Both the position numbers and the translations under genes were made by a program. A stretch of 64,000 nt of DNA from Clavibacter californiensis (GTDB taxonomy: Bacteria > Actinomycetota > Actinomycetes > Actinomycetales > Microbacteriaceae): contig NZ_CP040792.1 in the NCBI RefSeq assembly GCF_021952865.1, positions 2,976,001 through 3,040,000 of the forward strand, given 5' to 3'. The notes beneath the pieces were generated by a model. That model worked only from the letters and a program-made list of their open reading frames with translations, was not told where the DNA came from and searched no databases. Within the stretch, counting starts at the first letter, position 1. Each line of letters starts with the position of its first letter. This document shows positions 36,218-44,398 of this stretch, piece after piece.

Positions 36218-36751
36218 TCAGACGAGCGGCTTCTCGAAGCAGACCGAGTTCGTGACGGGGATGTACGGCGGGTACACGTCGATGGGCAGCCAGCCCGCGG
36301 TCGCGTAGAGCTGGATGGCGTCCGGCTGCCGGTCGCCCGTCTGCAGGATCAGCCGTCGCGCGCCGCGCTCCCGGGCCACGCGCTCCAGCTCGGCCATGAG
36401 CACGCGGGAGAGCCCTGTGCCGCGATGCCCCGGATCCACGACGACCTTCTTCAGCTCCAGGTCGTCGCCGAGGTGCCGGATGACGCCGTGCGCCGCCGCA
36501 TCCCGGTCGTCGCCCTCGAGGACGAGCAGCACGACGGCCTCGACGTCCGCCGGGTCGAACGCGAACGCGACCGCGGCCTTCGCGGGCCAGTCGGGGTCGT
36601 CGTCGTGCCGGCCCTCGTACCGCACGTCCATCTCGGCCTCCATGGCCTTCCGGATCCGCGCCCCGCGCGGGTCCTCCCAGCCGACCACCTCGGTGCGGTA
36701 CACCCGTCCGTCGCGCGCGACGTGCCGGGTCCCGGGCTGCTCCTCGGTCAT
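36218..36751 (-). CDS. GNAT-family N-acetyltransferase
   Basis: 177 residues. The acetyl-CoA binding motif A is visible as LELKKVVVDPGHRGTGLSRV, followed by LMAELERVARERGARRLIL and the C-terminal LYATAGWLPIDVYPPY. The substrate is not known. GGAGAGGGAG-like purines precede the ATG. It is a single-gene unit between the sulfurtransferase and nrdB genes. Confidence 0.85.
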   Translation of the reverse strand: MTEEQPGTRHVARDGRVYRTEVVGWEDPRGARIRKAMEAEMDVRYEGRHDDDPDWPAKAAVAFAFDPADVEAVVLLVLEGDDRDAAAHGVIRHLGDDLELKKVVVDPGHRGTGLSRVLMAELERVARERGARRLILQTGDRQPDAIQLYATAGWLPIDVYPPYIPVTNSVCFEKPLV

Positions 36752-36885
36752 GCTCCCTCTCCCTCCGGGCCCGACCGGATGCCGGCGCGGGCATGACGAC
36801 GCCCGCACCGGCATCCGGGTGGATGCGCGGCGCGGGCGGCGTCGATGGTGCGGTGCCGCGGTCTCCCGCGGCGGGTGTTCCGGTG

Positions 36886-37881
36886 CTACTTGGCGCCGAC
36901 GGTGGCCGACGCGTTCGACTCGTACGACGTGTTGGTCGACTCGAAGAAGTTGACGAGCTGCAGCGTGTCGTTCGCCGTCGCCATCCACTTCGCCGGGTTG
37001 GAGACCTTGTACTCGGCCTCGAAGCCGAGCTCCTCCAGGCGGCGGTCGGCCAGGTACTTCACGTACTGGTTGATGTAGTTCGCGTTCAGCCCGAGGATGC
37101 CGTTCGGCAGGAGGTCGCGGTTGTACTGCTCCTCCATCTCGACGGCGTCGAGGATCATCTGCTTGATCTCGGCGGCGAACTCCTCCGTCTGCAGGTCGGG
37201 GTTCTCCTCGAGCACCGTGAGGATGAGGTTGATCCCGAACTTCAGGTGCAGCGACTCGTCGCGCACGATCCAGTCCATGAGCGAGCCGAAGTTGCGCAGC
37301 AGGTTCCGCTGGCGGAACGACAGCGACACCATGAAGCCCGAGTAGAACCAGATGCCCTCGAGGATGACGTTGTACGCGACGAGGTTCCGGACGAAGTCCT
37401 TCTTGCCCTCGGTGGTGGTGATGTCGAGGGTCTGCTCGGTCATGCGCTTGATGAACTTGACCTCGAACTCCTCCTTGCGCGCCATCGACGGGATGTCGAC
37501 GTGGGAGTTGTACGCGGCCTCGCGGTCGATCGGGAACGTCTCCAGGACGTACTCGAACGACATGCAGTGGTTCGCCTCCTCCCACATCTGCTTCGCCAGG
37601 TAGAGGTGGCACTCCGGCGCGTTGATGTAGGGGTAGACGCCGAACGCGAGCGCCTTGTTCACGAGGAGCTCGTTCGGGTTGAAGTAGCTCATGAGGAACG
37701 TGATCGCGTGGCGCTCCTCGTCCGTCATCTTCTTGAAGTCCGCGATGTCCTCGCCGAGCTGGATCTCGTTGGGGAACCACGTGTTGGCGACGGCCTGGTC
37801 GTACAGGTCCATGGCCCACTGGTAGTTGACGGGCTTGAGGAGGAGGCCCTCCTGGATTCCCGTGCCGAGGATCTTCGACAT
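36886..37881 (-). CDS. nrdB: Ribonucleotide reductase class I beta subunit, class Ic-like (Phe for radical Tyr)
   Basis: 331 residues, helical ferritin-like R2 protein. By motif spacing against E. coli NrdB the ligands are E71 (NELLV, Asp84 position), E102 and H105 (EEANH), E175 (ILEGIWFY), E209 and H212 (RDESLHL). The residue four after H105, where the tyrosyl radical sits in class Ia, is F109 (ANHCMSF). Glu for Asp84 together with Phe for Tyr122 is what Chlamydia-type class Ic enzymes with a Mn/Fe cofactor show. The C-terminal tail should bind NrdA. It lies 83 bases after the small CxxC ORF and in the same unit as nrdA; nrdI and nrdH are absent, as expected for this type. Confidence 0.93.
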   Translation of the reverse strand: MSKILGTGIQEGLLLKPVNYQWAMDLYDQAVANTWFPNEIQLGEDIADFKKMTDEERHAITFLMSYFNPNELLVNKALAFGVYPYINAPECHLYLAKQMWEEANHCMSFEYVLETFPIDREAAYNSHVDIPSMARKEEFEVKFIKRMTEQTLDITTTEGKKDFVRNLVAYNVILEGIWFYSGFMVSLSFRQRNLLRNFGSLMDWIVRDESLHLKFGINLILTVLEENPDLQTEEFAAEIKQMILDAVEMEEQYNRDLLPNGILGLNANYINQYVKYLADRRLEELGFEAEYKVSNPAKWMATANDTLQLVNFFESTNTSYESNASATVGAK

Positions 37882-37964
37882 TGGTGTCTCTACTTTCGCG
37901 CTGCGTTACGGGTCGTGCGGTGGGGCGGCCGGTCGGGCCGGGAGGAGCTAGGAGCGATGCCCGC

Positions 37965-38042
37965 CTACTGGCAGGAGTCGCACTGGAGCTCGTCCATGGG
38001 GTCCATGGGGACGACGTAGTCGCCGAACGTGTCGTCGTTCAT
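37965..38042 (-). CDS. 25-residue ORF with C-terminal CxxC between nrdA and nrdB
   Basis: The ATG (38040-38042) overlaps the nrdA stop by one base (TGATG). GGAGGT lies exactly 8 bases upstream of the ATG, within the last nrdA codons, an ideal ribosome binding site. The peptide starts MNDDTFGDYVV and ends DELQCDSCQ. A CxxC pair at the extreme C-terminus is what class I alpha subunits use as the mobile redox arm, and the nrdA product here ends without any such pair. The ORF may make a separate peptide by coupled reinitiation, or be joined to NrdA by a -1 frameshift; that reading phase is open far upstream. Function is inference; the arrangement is seen directly. Confidence 0.7.
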   Translation of the reverse strand: MNDDTFGDYVVPMDPMDELQCDSCQ

Positions 38043-40567
38043 CAGCGTGCACCTCCCACTCCGCCGAAGCCGAAGCCCTTGCGGGGCGCCGGGGCGGACT
38101 GCGGGGCCGGGGCCTCCGCGGTCGCGCTGGATGCGGGAGCGGCCGACGCGGGGACGGCCGCGGGTGCGCCGCCGCCGAATCCGCCGAAGCCCTTGCGCTT
38201 GGTGCCGTCGGCGTCCTGCGACTTGTCGACCTTGACGGTCGACTGCTCGGCCGTGTGACGCGGCTTCATGTGCAGGTAGTACGTGGTCTTGACCCCGCGC
38301 TCCCAGCCGGCGAAGTAGATGTCCATCATGTCGCCGAGGTCGCGCGTCTCGAGGTACATGTTGCGGCTGATGGCCTGGTCGATCCACTTCTGCGCACGTG
38401 CCGCGACCTCGAGGAACGCGTACGGCGAGAGCTGGAAGCTCGTGCGGTACGTGGCCTTGACCGAGTCCGGGATGGCGGCGATGTTCTGGATGTCGCCCTG
38501 GCTGCGCAGGATGTTCTCGCGCACGGCCTCCCAGATGCCGAGCTCCTGCAGGTCCTTCACGAGGTTCCTGTTGACCTCGAGGAACTTGCCCGAGGAGGTG
38601 GAGCGGCTGAAGATCTGCGAGAACTGCGGGTCGAGGCCGGGCGTGGTGCCCGCGACGAGGCCGATGGACGCGGTGGGCGCGATCGCCATGAGCGTCGCGT
38701 TGCGCATGCCGCCCTTGACCTTGGCGCGCAGCGCGTCCCAGTCGAGGCGCGTGGTGCGGTTGACCTTGACGGGCACGCCGCGGTCGGCCTCCATGAGCGC
38801 GATGGAGTCGAGCGGCACGAGGCCCTCCGACCAGCGCGAGCCCTCGAAGTTCGGGTACGCGCCGCGCTCCTTCGCGAGATCCGCCGACTCGTCGATGGCC
38901 GCGTAGGAGACGTGCTCCATGATCTCGTCGATCAGGTCGTACGACTCCTCCGACTCGTAGGAGTAGCCGAGCTTCTCCACGATGTCGGTGAAGCCCATGA
39001 CGCCGAGGCCCACCGCGCGGTTCTGCTGGTTGGAGAAGTCCGCCTCCTTCACGCTGGAGCGCGTGATGTCGATGAGGTTGTCGAGCTGACGCACCGCGAG
39101 ACGCGCGCTCTGCTCGATCTTGGCGAAGTCGACCTTGCCGTCGGCGAAGTGCTGCGACAGGTTGATGGACGCCAGGTTGCAGACGGAGACGTTGTCCTCG
39201 TCCTGCGGCAGCGTGATCTCGGTGCAGAGGTTCGAGAGGTGGATCGTGCCCGTGTTGTTGTTCAGGGCGCGGTTGTTGATCGTGTCCTTCCAGGTCAGCC
39301 ACGGGTGGCTGGTGGTCTGGAGCGAGATGAGGATCGACTTGAACTGCTCGCGCGCCTTGATGCGCTTGAACATCCGGATGCGACCGGCCTCGGCCTCGCC
39401 GACGTAGAACGCGTAGCGCTCCGAGAAGGCCTTGCCGTAGAGCTCGTTGAGGTCGGAGACCTCCAGCGGGTCGAAGAGGTACCAGTCGTCGTCGTTCTGG
39501 ACGCGCTTCATGAACTCGTCGCTGATCCACACGGCCGTGTTGGCGGTGCGGGTGCGGCGGTACGGGTCGCCCGAGTTCTGGCGCAGGTCGAGGAACTCCG
39601 GGAAGTCGAGGTGCCAGTTCTCCATGTAGAAGCACAGGGCGCCGAACTTCTTGCCGCCGCGGCTGACCGCGCGGAGCACCGAGTCGATGGTGTGCATGAA
39701 CGGGATCGGGCCCGTGGAGGTGGTGTTGTTCGAGCGGATGGGCGAGCCCTGCGCGCGCAGCTTCGAGACGGAGAGGCCGATGCCGCCCGTGCCCTTGGTG
39801 AGCCACATGACGTCGCGCGTGGTCTTCGCGATGTGCTCGATGTCGTCCTGCATCTCCATGACGAAGCAGTTCGCGAGCTGCGGGTAGATGGTGCCCGCGT
39901 TGACGAGGGTGGAGCCGGCCGCGAGGTACTCGAGCTTCGACATCTTCTCGTAGAAGGCGATGGCGGTCTCGGTGGGGTCCTGCTCGTTGAGCGTGAGGCC
40001 CATCGCGATGCGCATCCAGAAGTACTGGGGCACCTCGAGGGCGTCGCCGTTGCGGCCCTTGATGCCGTAGCGGTTGTTCAGCGTGACGACGCCGATGTAC
40101 TTGAGCAGCTCGTCGTGCGCGGGCTCGAGGGCCTGGGCGAGGCGCTCCAGGTCGAACAGCTGCACGAGGCGCGAGTCGAGGAGCATCTCGTCGACGCCGC
40201 GCTGGATGTTGCGGGCGAAGTGCTCCGCGTGAAGGCGCTTGAGCTCCTCGGGCGACGAGTAGTCGCCGAGGACGCGCTTGTAGATGGTCTTGAGGAGGAG
40301 GCGCGCGGCGACGGTGTCGAACGCCGGGTCGTCCTTCACGTTCTGGAGCGCGACCTGGATGACGGCCTCATCCAGCTGCTGCGTGGTGATCCCGTCGAAG
40401 AGGGTGATCTCGAGCTCGGAGGCGATCTGCGTGACCCAGCCGATGTTCTCGTCGAGGCCCTGCGTCGCGTCCTCGATGGCCAGGTTGATGCGGTTCGCGT
40501 CGTACGGCTCCCGCGTGCCGTCGCGCTTCACTACGGTGATGGACACTCTGCTCCTCGTCGTCTTCAT
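38042..40567 (-). CDS. nrdA: Ribonucleotide reductase class I alpha subunit
   Basis: 841 residues; reduces ribonucleoside diphosphates with the NrdB radical. An N-terminal ATP-cone (~9-100, VVKRDGTREPYDANRINLAI) gives overall allosteric control. Active site: C234 (LANCFVMEM) and C463 (VSVCNLASINLS) as the redox pair, N446/C448/E450 in LSNLCTEITLP for the thiyl radical. After the barrel ends (YYLHMKPRHTAEQS) comes a ~60-residue Ala/Pro/Gly linker with KGFGGFGGG and KGFGFGGVGG, and the chain stops with no C-terminal cysteine pair. That pair is found in the overlapping 25-codon ORF. Upstream NrdR-like and DnaA-like boxes suggest control by dATP status and replication. Confidence 0.96.
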   Translation of the reverse strand: MKTTRSRVSITVVKRDGTREPYDANRINLAIEDATQGLDENIGWVTQIASELEITLFDGITTQQLDEAVIQVALQNVKDDPAFDTVAARLLLKTIYKRVLGDYSSPEELKRLHAEHFARNIQRGVDEMLLDSRLVQLFDLERLAQALEPAHDELLKYIGVVTLNNRYGIKGRNGDALEVPQYFWMRIAMGLTLNEQDPTETAIAFYEKMSKLEYLAAGSTLVNAGTIYPQLANCFVMEMQDDIEHIAKTTRDVMWLTKGTGGIGLSVSKLRAQGSPIRSNNTTSTGPIPFMHTIDSVLRAVSRGGKKFGALCFYMENWHLDFPEFLDLRQNSGDPYRRTRTANTAVWISDEFMKRVQNDDDWYLFDPLEVSDLNELYGKAFSERYAFYVGEAEAGRIRMFKRIKAREQFKSILISLQTTSHPWLTWKDTINNRALNNNTGTIHLSNLCTEITLPQDEDNVSVCNLASINLSQHFADGKVDFAKIEQSARLAVRQLDNLIDITRSSVKEADFSNQQNRAVGLGVMGFTDIVEKLGYSYESEESYDLIDEIMEHVSYAAIDESADLAKERGAYPNFEGSRWSEGLVPLDSIALMEADRGVPVKVNRTTRLDWDALRAKVKGGMRNATLMAIAPTASIGLVAGTTPGLDPQFSQIFSRSTSSGKFLEVNRNLVKDLQELGIWEAVRENILRSQGDIQNIAAIPDSVKATYRTSFQLSPYAFLEVAARAQKWIDQAISRNMYLETRDLGDMMDIYFAGWERGVKTTYYLHMKPRHTAEQSTVKVDKSQDADGTKRKGFGGFGGGAPAAVPASAAPASSATAEAPAPQSAPAPRKGFGFGGVGGAR

Positions 40568-40739
40568 CGTCCGCGCTGATCGGCGGCGGACTGTCCTGCG
40601 GTCGGCGGTGACGCGGTGCGGGACGTGCCCGTCGCCTGCGTCTCACCAGCCCTGGTCCTCACCAGGGGAAATGCTCGGCGAGCCCTCGTCCGCCCTGCTC
40701 CGCGGAGCCAGGACGATGGGGTTGCCCGCCGTCACATCA

Positions 40740-40781
40740 CTATATATGCGGGCACCCGGCCGAGCCCAACCCCATATGTAG
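40740..40781. promoter_or_regulatory. Pair of NrdR boxes
   Basis: CTATATATGC (40740-40749) and, on the other strand, CTACATATGG (40772-40781) resemble the NrdR core CwATATATwG. Their starts are 32 bp apart, three helical turns, the usual spacing of tandem NrdR boxes, which repress nrd genes when dATP is high. They are conspicuous AT islands in very GC-rich DNA. Confidence 0.75.
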
Positions 40782-40789
40782 TGGGCGTG

Positions 40790-40828
40790 TCGTCCACAGG
40801 TGTGGACAACTCCGCGGACTTGTCCACA
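40790..40828. promoter_or_regulatory. Cluster of GC-type DnaA boxes
   Basis: TCGTCCACA (40790-40798), TGTGGACAA (40801-40809, reverse of TTGTCCACA) and TTGTCCACA (40820-40828) match the actinobacterial DnaA box TTGTCCACA in eight, nine and nine positions. Further TCCACAGG half-sites follow. DnaA boxes in nrd promoters couple dNTP supply to replication in E. coli. No origin genes are near. Confidence 0.65.
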
Positions 40829-40921
40829 GGTTCCACAGGCTACGGAGCTCCCCCGACATCGCCGTCCGGTGGCGCCGGGGGCTGCGGGAGGAGGCCTCCC
40901 GGCCGGTAGGATCTGACCCTC

Positions 40922-42133
40922 GTGAGCACGTACGGAAGCCTCCTCAAGACCCGCGGCGTGGGCCGGATCATCGCCGCCCAGCTCGTGGCGCGCTTCCCGG
41001 GCGGCATGCTCTCGCTGGCGTTCCTCATGCACGTCGAGCGGATCCACGAGTCGTACGGTGCGGCCGGCCTCGTGCTCGCGGCGACGAGCATCGGCCAGGC
41101 CGTCGCCGGCCCGCTCACGAGCCGCTGGATGGGGGTCTGGGGGATGCGCCCGGTGCTCATCCTCACGTCGGTCGTCTGCACGGTCGCCGTCGTCGCGGTG
41201 GCGCTCGGCGACGAGAGCACGTCCGTCCCCGTGTTCATGGTGCTCGGCCTCGTCGCGGGTCTCGCGAACCCGCCCGTGCAGCCGGCCGTCCGCACCATCT
41301 ACCCGAAGATGGTCAACTCCAAGCAGCTCACGCCGCTGTTCTCCCTCGACGCGTCGGCGCAGGAGATCATCTGGGTGCTCGGGCCCGTCATCGCGACGTT
41401 CCTCGCGATCCAGGTGGACACGAGCGCCGGGATCCTCGTGGCGGCCGCTTTCCTCGTCGGCGGCGGCGCGTGGTTCATCTCCTCGCCCGAGCTCGGCCGG
41501 GTGCGCATCCCGCGCAGCAAGCGCCGCTTCGGCGTGGTGCTCGGGCGCCCGCCCGTGCTGCTCAGCACCGTCGTCGGGTTCCTGCTCATCGCCGCGTGCT
41601 CCGCCATCGAGGCGGGCGTCGTCGCGGTCTACGGGCACGGCGGCCCGGAGGCGGGCTTCGTGCTCGCGATCTTCGCGGTCGGCTCGCTCATCGGCGGCCT
41701 CTCGCTCGGGCACATCCCGATCAGCCCGTGGGCGATGGCCCGGCGGCTCACGATCATCCTGGTCGGCACCGCCCTGGCCGCCGTGTGGATGCAGTTCGCC
41801 TGGCTCTCCGTCTTCCTCTTCCTGGCGGGCGTCGGCATCGCGCCGGCGCTGGCCGTGCTGTTCGCCGTGGTCTCGTCGTCGGTGCGCTTCAGCGACACCG
41901 CCGAGGCCTACGGCTGGGTCGGCACCGGGCAGCTCATCGGCGCCGCGCTCGGATCAGCCGCGGCCGGCTTCGTCATCGACGCGCAGGGGGCGCAGGGCGC
42001 GTTCGTCGTCGCTGCGGCGCTGCTCGCGGCCGGCACGGCCATCGCCGCCGTCTTCCACCGGCACAGCCCGGACCTCCGCGGCCGCGACGCCGGACCCATC
42101 CCGGACACGGAGCCCGTCCCGGTCATGACCTGA
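40922..42133 (+). CDS. Major facilitator superfamily transporter
   Basis: 403 residues, about twelve hydrophobic helices in two halves. The conserved loop 2-3 region reads GPLTSRWMGVWGMRPVLIL, a degenerate MFS motif A; the hydrophilic hinge between halves is LGRVRIPRSKRRFGVV. The substrate is unknown. The GTG start is confirmed by a short leader after TAGGAT (40907-40912) with no Shine-Dalgarno. Monocistronic. Confidence 0.87.
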   Translation: MSTYGSLLKTRGVGRIIAAQLVARFPGGMLSLAFLMHVERIHESYGAAGLVLAATSIGQAVAGPLTSRWMGVWGMRPVLILTSVVCTVAVVAVALGDESTSVPVFMVLGLVAGLANPPVQPAVRTIYPKMVNSKQLTPLFSLDASAQEIIWVLGPVIATFLAIQVDTSAGILVAAAFLVGGGAWFISSPELGRVRIPRSKRRFGVVLGRPPVLLSTVVGFLLIAACSAIEAGVVAVYGHGGPEAGFVLAIFAVGSLIGGLSLGHIPISPWAMARRLTIILVGTALAAVWMQFAWLSVFLFLAGVGIAPALAVLFAVVSSSVRFSDTAEAYGWVGTGQLIGAALGSAAAGFVIDAQGAQGAFVVAAALLAAGTAIAAVFHRHSPDLRGRDAGPIPDTEPVPVMT

Positions 42134-42202
42134 CGGGCGCATCCACGCCCCAGAGTCTCCGCCCCCGCGGAAACCCGTTCGGCCGCTGGATAGTGTGAGT
42201 GC

Positions 42203-42682
42203 ATGACCTCTCCGCAGACCCCTCTGACCACGCGCCGCCTGCGCGCCGGGATCGCCGGGCTGGGCCTCGTGCTCGGCCTCGCGCTCGCCGGGTGCAGCTC
42301 GCCGGCCGCAGACGACGCCGCGACGCCCGCGCCGTCCGCCTCCGCTTCCGCTTCCGCATCAGCCGAGGCAGCGAGCCCCACGCCGGAGGCGAGCGCGGAC
42401 GCCGGATCTGGCGACGCCGCCGCGCCCGGATCCCGCGAGGCCATCGCCGCGAAGACCCGCGACATCGCGTGCGGCCTGAAGGACAAGTCCACGCTCGAGG
42501 AGTCGGACGTGCAGGCGTTCCGCGACCTCGGCACCGAGATCTCCGCCTCCACCGAGAGCGGCGCTGCGGCGGCCGGCCAGCAGATCACGGCCCTCGCCGA
42601 CCAGATCGCGCCCGGCGTCGGCCAGCCCATCAGCGACGAGCTGAAGACGCAGATGTCGACCGCCTGCGACTCGCTGCAGTAG
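42203..42682 (+). CDS. Small lipoprotein of unknown function
   Basis: 159 residues. Signal with lipobox LAGC (C31), then a Ser/Ala/Pro-rich low-complexity linker (about residues 36-75). A C-terminal helical domain (AIAAKTRDIACGLKDKSTLE, VQAFRDLGTEISASTESG) has a second cysteine and a third near the end (STACDSLQ). TAGTGT (42191-42196) lies 6 bases before the ATG, so the transcript is probably leaderless. No family is recognised. Confidence 0.75.
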   Translation: MTSPQTPLTTRRLRAGIAGLGLVLGLALAGCSSPAADDAATPAPSASASASASAEAASPTPEASADAGSGDAAAPGSREAIAAKTRDIACGLKDKSTLEESDVQAFRDLGTEISASTESGAAAAGQQITALADQIAPGVGQPISDELKTQMSTACDSLQ

Positions 42683-42696
42683 GGCATCCACGCGTA

Positions 42697-42733
42697 CGAC
42701 GGCCCCGGTCAGCATCGCTGACCGGGGCCGTCG
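42697..42733. terminator. Strong bidirectional hairpin between convergent genes
   Basis: Perfect 17-base inverted repeat (42697-42713 and 42717-42733) with a 3-base loop, in the 66-bp gap between the lipoprotein gene and the facing aldo/keto reductase gene. No U tract. Confidence 0.85.
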
Positions 42734-42748
42734 CACGTCCGGGTGGGA

Positions 42749-43741
42749 CTACCAGCGCGGGTGGACCGCGGCGCGGAAGTACCGGTCGTAGACGTCCGCG
42801 ACCTGGCGCTCGAAGACCTCGCCGAGGGCGGGTGCGTCGCCGGCGCGCGCGTTGGCCTGGGCCTGCTCCGCGTTGCGGGCGCCGGGGATCACCGCGGAGA
42901 CCCCCTCGCGCTGCACGATCCAGGCGAGCGCGACCTGCGCGGGCGTGAGGTCCGGCGCGGCCTCGTGGGCGGCGGCCGCGAACTCGCGGGCCGCGGCGAC
43001 GCCGTCGTCGTAGTCGACGCCCGAGAAGGTCTCCCCCACGTCGAACGCGGCGCCGCCGCGGTTGAAGTTGCGGTGGTCGGTCTCGGCGAAGGTCGTGTCC
43101 GCGGTGTAGCGGCCGCTGAGGAGGCCGGAGGCGAGCGGGACGCGGGCGATGATCCCGACGCCCGCCTCCACGGCGGCCGGCAGCACGCGGTCGAGCGGCT
43201 TGAGGCGGAACGCGTTGAGGATGATCTGCACGCTCGCCACGCCGGGACGCGCGATGGCGAGGAGGGCCTCGTCGGTCGTCTCGACGCTGACGCCGTAGGA
43301 CGCGATCGCGCCGTCGGCGACGAGCTCGTCGAGGGCGTCGTAGACGCGGTCGCTCGAGAGGACGGGCGTGGGCGGGCAGTGCAGCTGCACCAGGTCGAGC
43401 GTGTCGACGCCGAGGTTCCGGCGGGACCGGTCGGTCCACTCGCGGAAGCGGTCGAGGGTGAAGTTGGCGGGGTCCTGCGCGTCGCGGCGACCCATCTTCG
43501 TGGCGACCGTGACGCTGGCGTCCGGGTGCGCGCGCAGCCAGGATCCGATGATGGTCTCGCTGCGGCCGTCGCCGTAGACGTCGGCCGTGTCGAAGAAGGT
43601 GATGCCCGCGTCGGCCGCCGCGTCCAGCACCGCGAGCGCGTCGTCCTCGGCCACGTCACCCCAGTCCCCGCCGAGCTGCCAGGTCCCGAGTCCGATGACC
43701 GAGACGTTCCGATGGGTCCTGCCGAGGCTTCTCTGCTCCAT
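42749..43741 (-). CDS. Aldo/keto reductase (AKR12/YajO-like)
   Basis: 330 residues. Tetrad: D51 and Y56 (FFDTADVYGDGRSE), K82 (VTVATKMGRRD) and the His of LVQLHCPPTP near 121. The C-terminal part has VALAWIVQREGVSAVIPGAR, the cofactor phosphate site of this branch. The branch handles sugar or aldehyde carbonyls, but the substrate is unknown. TAGGCT lies exactly 6 bases upstream of the ATG, so the gene is probably leaderless. The small membrane protein gene upstream ends 10 bases before it. Confidence 0.9.
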   Translation of the reverse strand: MEQRSLGRTHRNVSVIGLGTWQLGGDWGDVAEDDALAVLDAAADAGITFFDTADVYGDGRSETIIGSWLRAHPDASVTVATKMGRRDAQDPANFTLDRFREWTDRSRRNLGVDTLDLVQLHCPPTPVLSSDRVYDALDELVADGAIASYGVSVETTDEALLAIARPGVASVQIILNAFRLKPLDRVLPAAVEAGVGIIARVPLASGLLSGRYTADTTFAETDHRNFNRGGAAFDVGETFSGVDYDDGVAAAREFAAAAHEAAPDLTPAQVALAWIVQREGVSAVIPGARNAEQAQANARAGDAPALGEVFERQVADVYDRYFRAAVHPRW

Positions 43742-43750
43742 GCGTCGAGC

Positions 43751-44263
43751 CTACGCGCGGGGGACGCCCGCCTCGCGGTCGTCGGTCGAGGCTCGGACGG
43801 GCCGGCGGCGCAGGGCGTGCACGGCGAGCGCGGCGATCACCGCCATCGGGCCGCCCGCGACGACGCCCGGCGCGAGGGTCACGAGCAGGGGCACGGCGTC
43901 GAGGAGCCAGCGCTCGCCCAGCGGGTCGCCGAAGCTCGAGTACGGCATGGAGGTCGCGATGCGGGCGGCGAGCGCACGCAGGCCCAGGCCCGCGGCGGGG
44001 AAGACGACGGCGAGGATCCAGAGCGTCGGGGCGAGCCAGCCCGCGAGGGCGGGGCGGTCGGCCGCTCGGGGGACGGATGGCGCCGGCGTCCCGCGCGTCT
44101 GCGGGTCCCCGGTGGGCGTCGACGGACCGGGAGCCTCGGCGCCCGCCTGCGGATCCGTCCGCGGATGCGGCGCCGGAGCTGGACCCAGGGCCCGCTGGAA
44201 CGCCGGGTCGAACCGCGGATCCACGCCGGCAGGCTCGCCGTCCCCGTCCGACCTCCGCGTCAT
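43751..44263 (-). CDS. Small membrane protein with proline-rich cytoplasmic leader
   Basis: 170 residues from the ATG at 44261-44263, supported by TAGCCT seven bases upstream; a longer frame to 44323 lacks this support. Residues 1-75 are Pro/Ala/Gly-rich and hydrophilic. Then come three hydrophobic helices (WLAPTLWILAVVFPAAGLGL, AVPLLVTLAPGVVAGGP, MAVIAALAVHAL). No family is recognised. Confidence 0.65.
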   Translation of the reverse strand: MTRRSDGDGEPAGVDPRFDPAFQRALGPAPAPHPRTDPQAGAEAPGPSTPTGDPQTRGTPAPSVPRAADRPALAGWLAPTLWILAVVFPAAGLGLRALAARIATSMPYSSFGDPLGERWLLDAVPLLVTLAPGVVAGGPMAVIAALAVHALRRRPVRASTDDREAGVPRA

Positions 44264-44398
44264 GACGGTCAGGCTACGCCCGGGTCCGGCCCAGGATCCT
44301 TGGCGGACGCTAGTGCTCGTCATGGGGTGCTCATAGGGTCGCCGGGTGTGATCTCCTCATGGCCCCCACCGGGCCACCCGAGACACGAAGGACCCGTC

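Larger units (their letters stand above)
40568..40921. other. nrdA / MFS divergent control region
   Basis: 354 bases. It holds the two NrdR-like boxes, the DnaA-box cluster, the nrdA leader of about 170 bases with no recognisable riboswitch, and TAGGAT at 40907-40912 as the -10 of the MFS gene. No coding region is supported. Confidence 0.6.

Noticed and set aside
40790-40828. Chromosome replication origin
   Set aside because: Only a handful of DnaA boxes, and no dnaA, dnaN or rpmH nearby; better explained as nrd promoter control.
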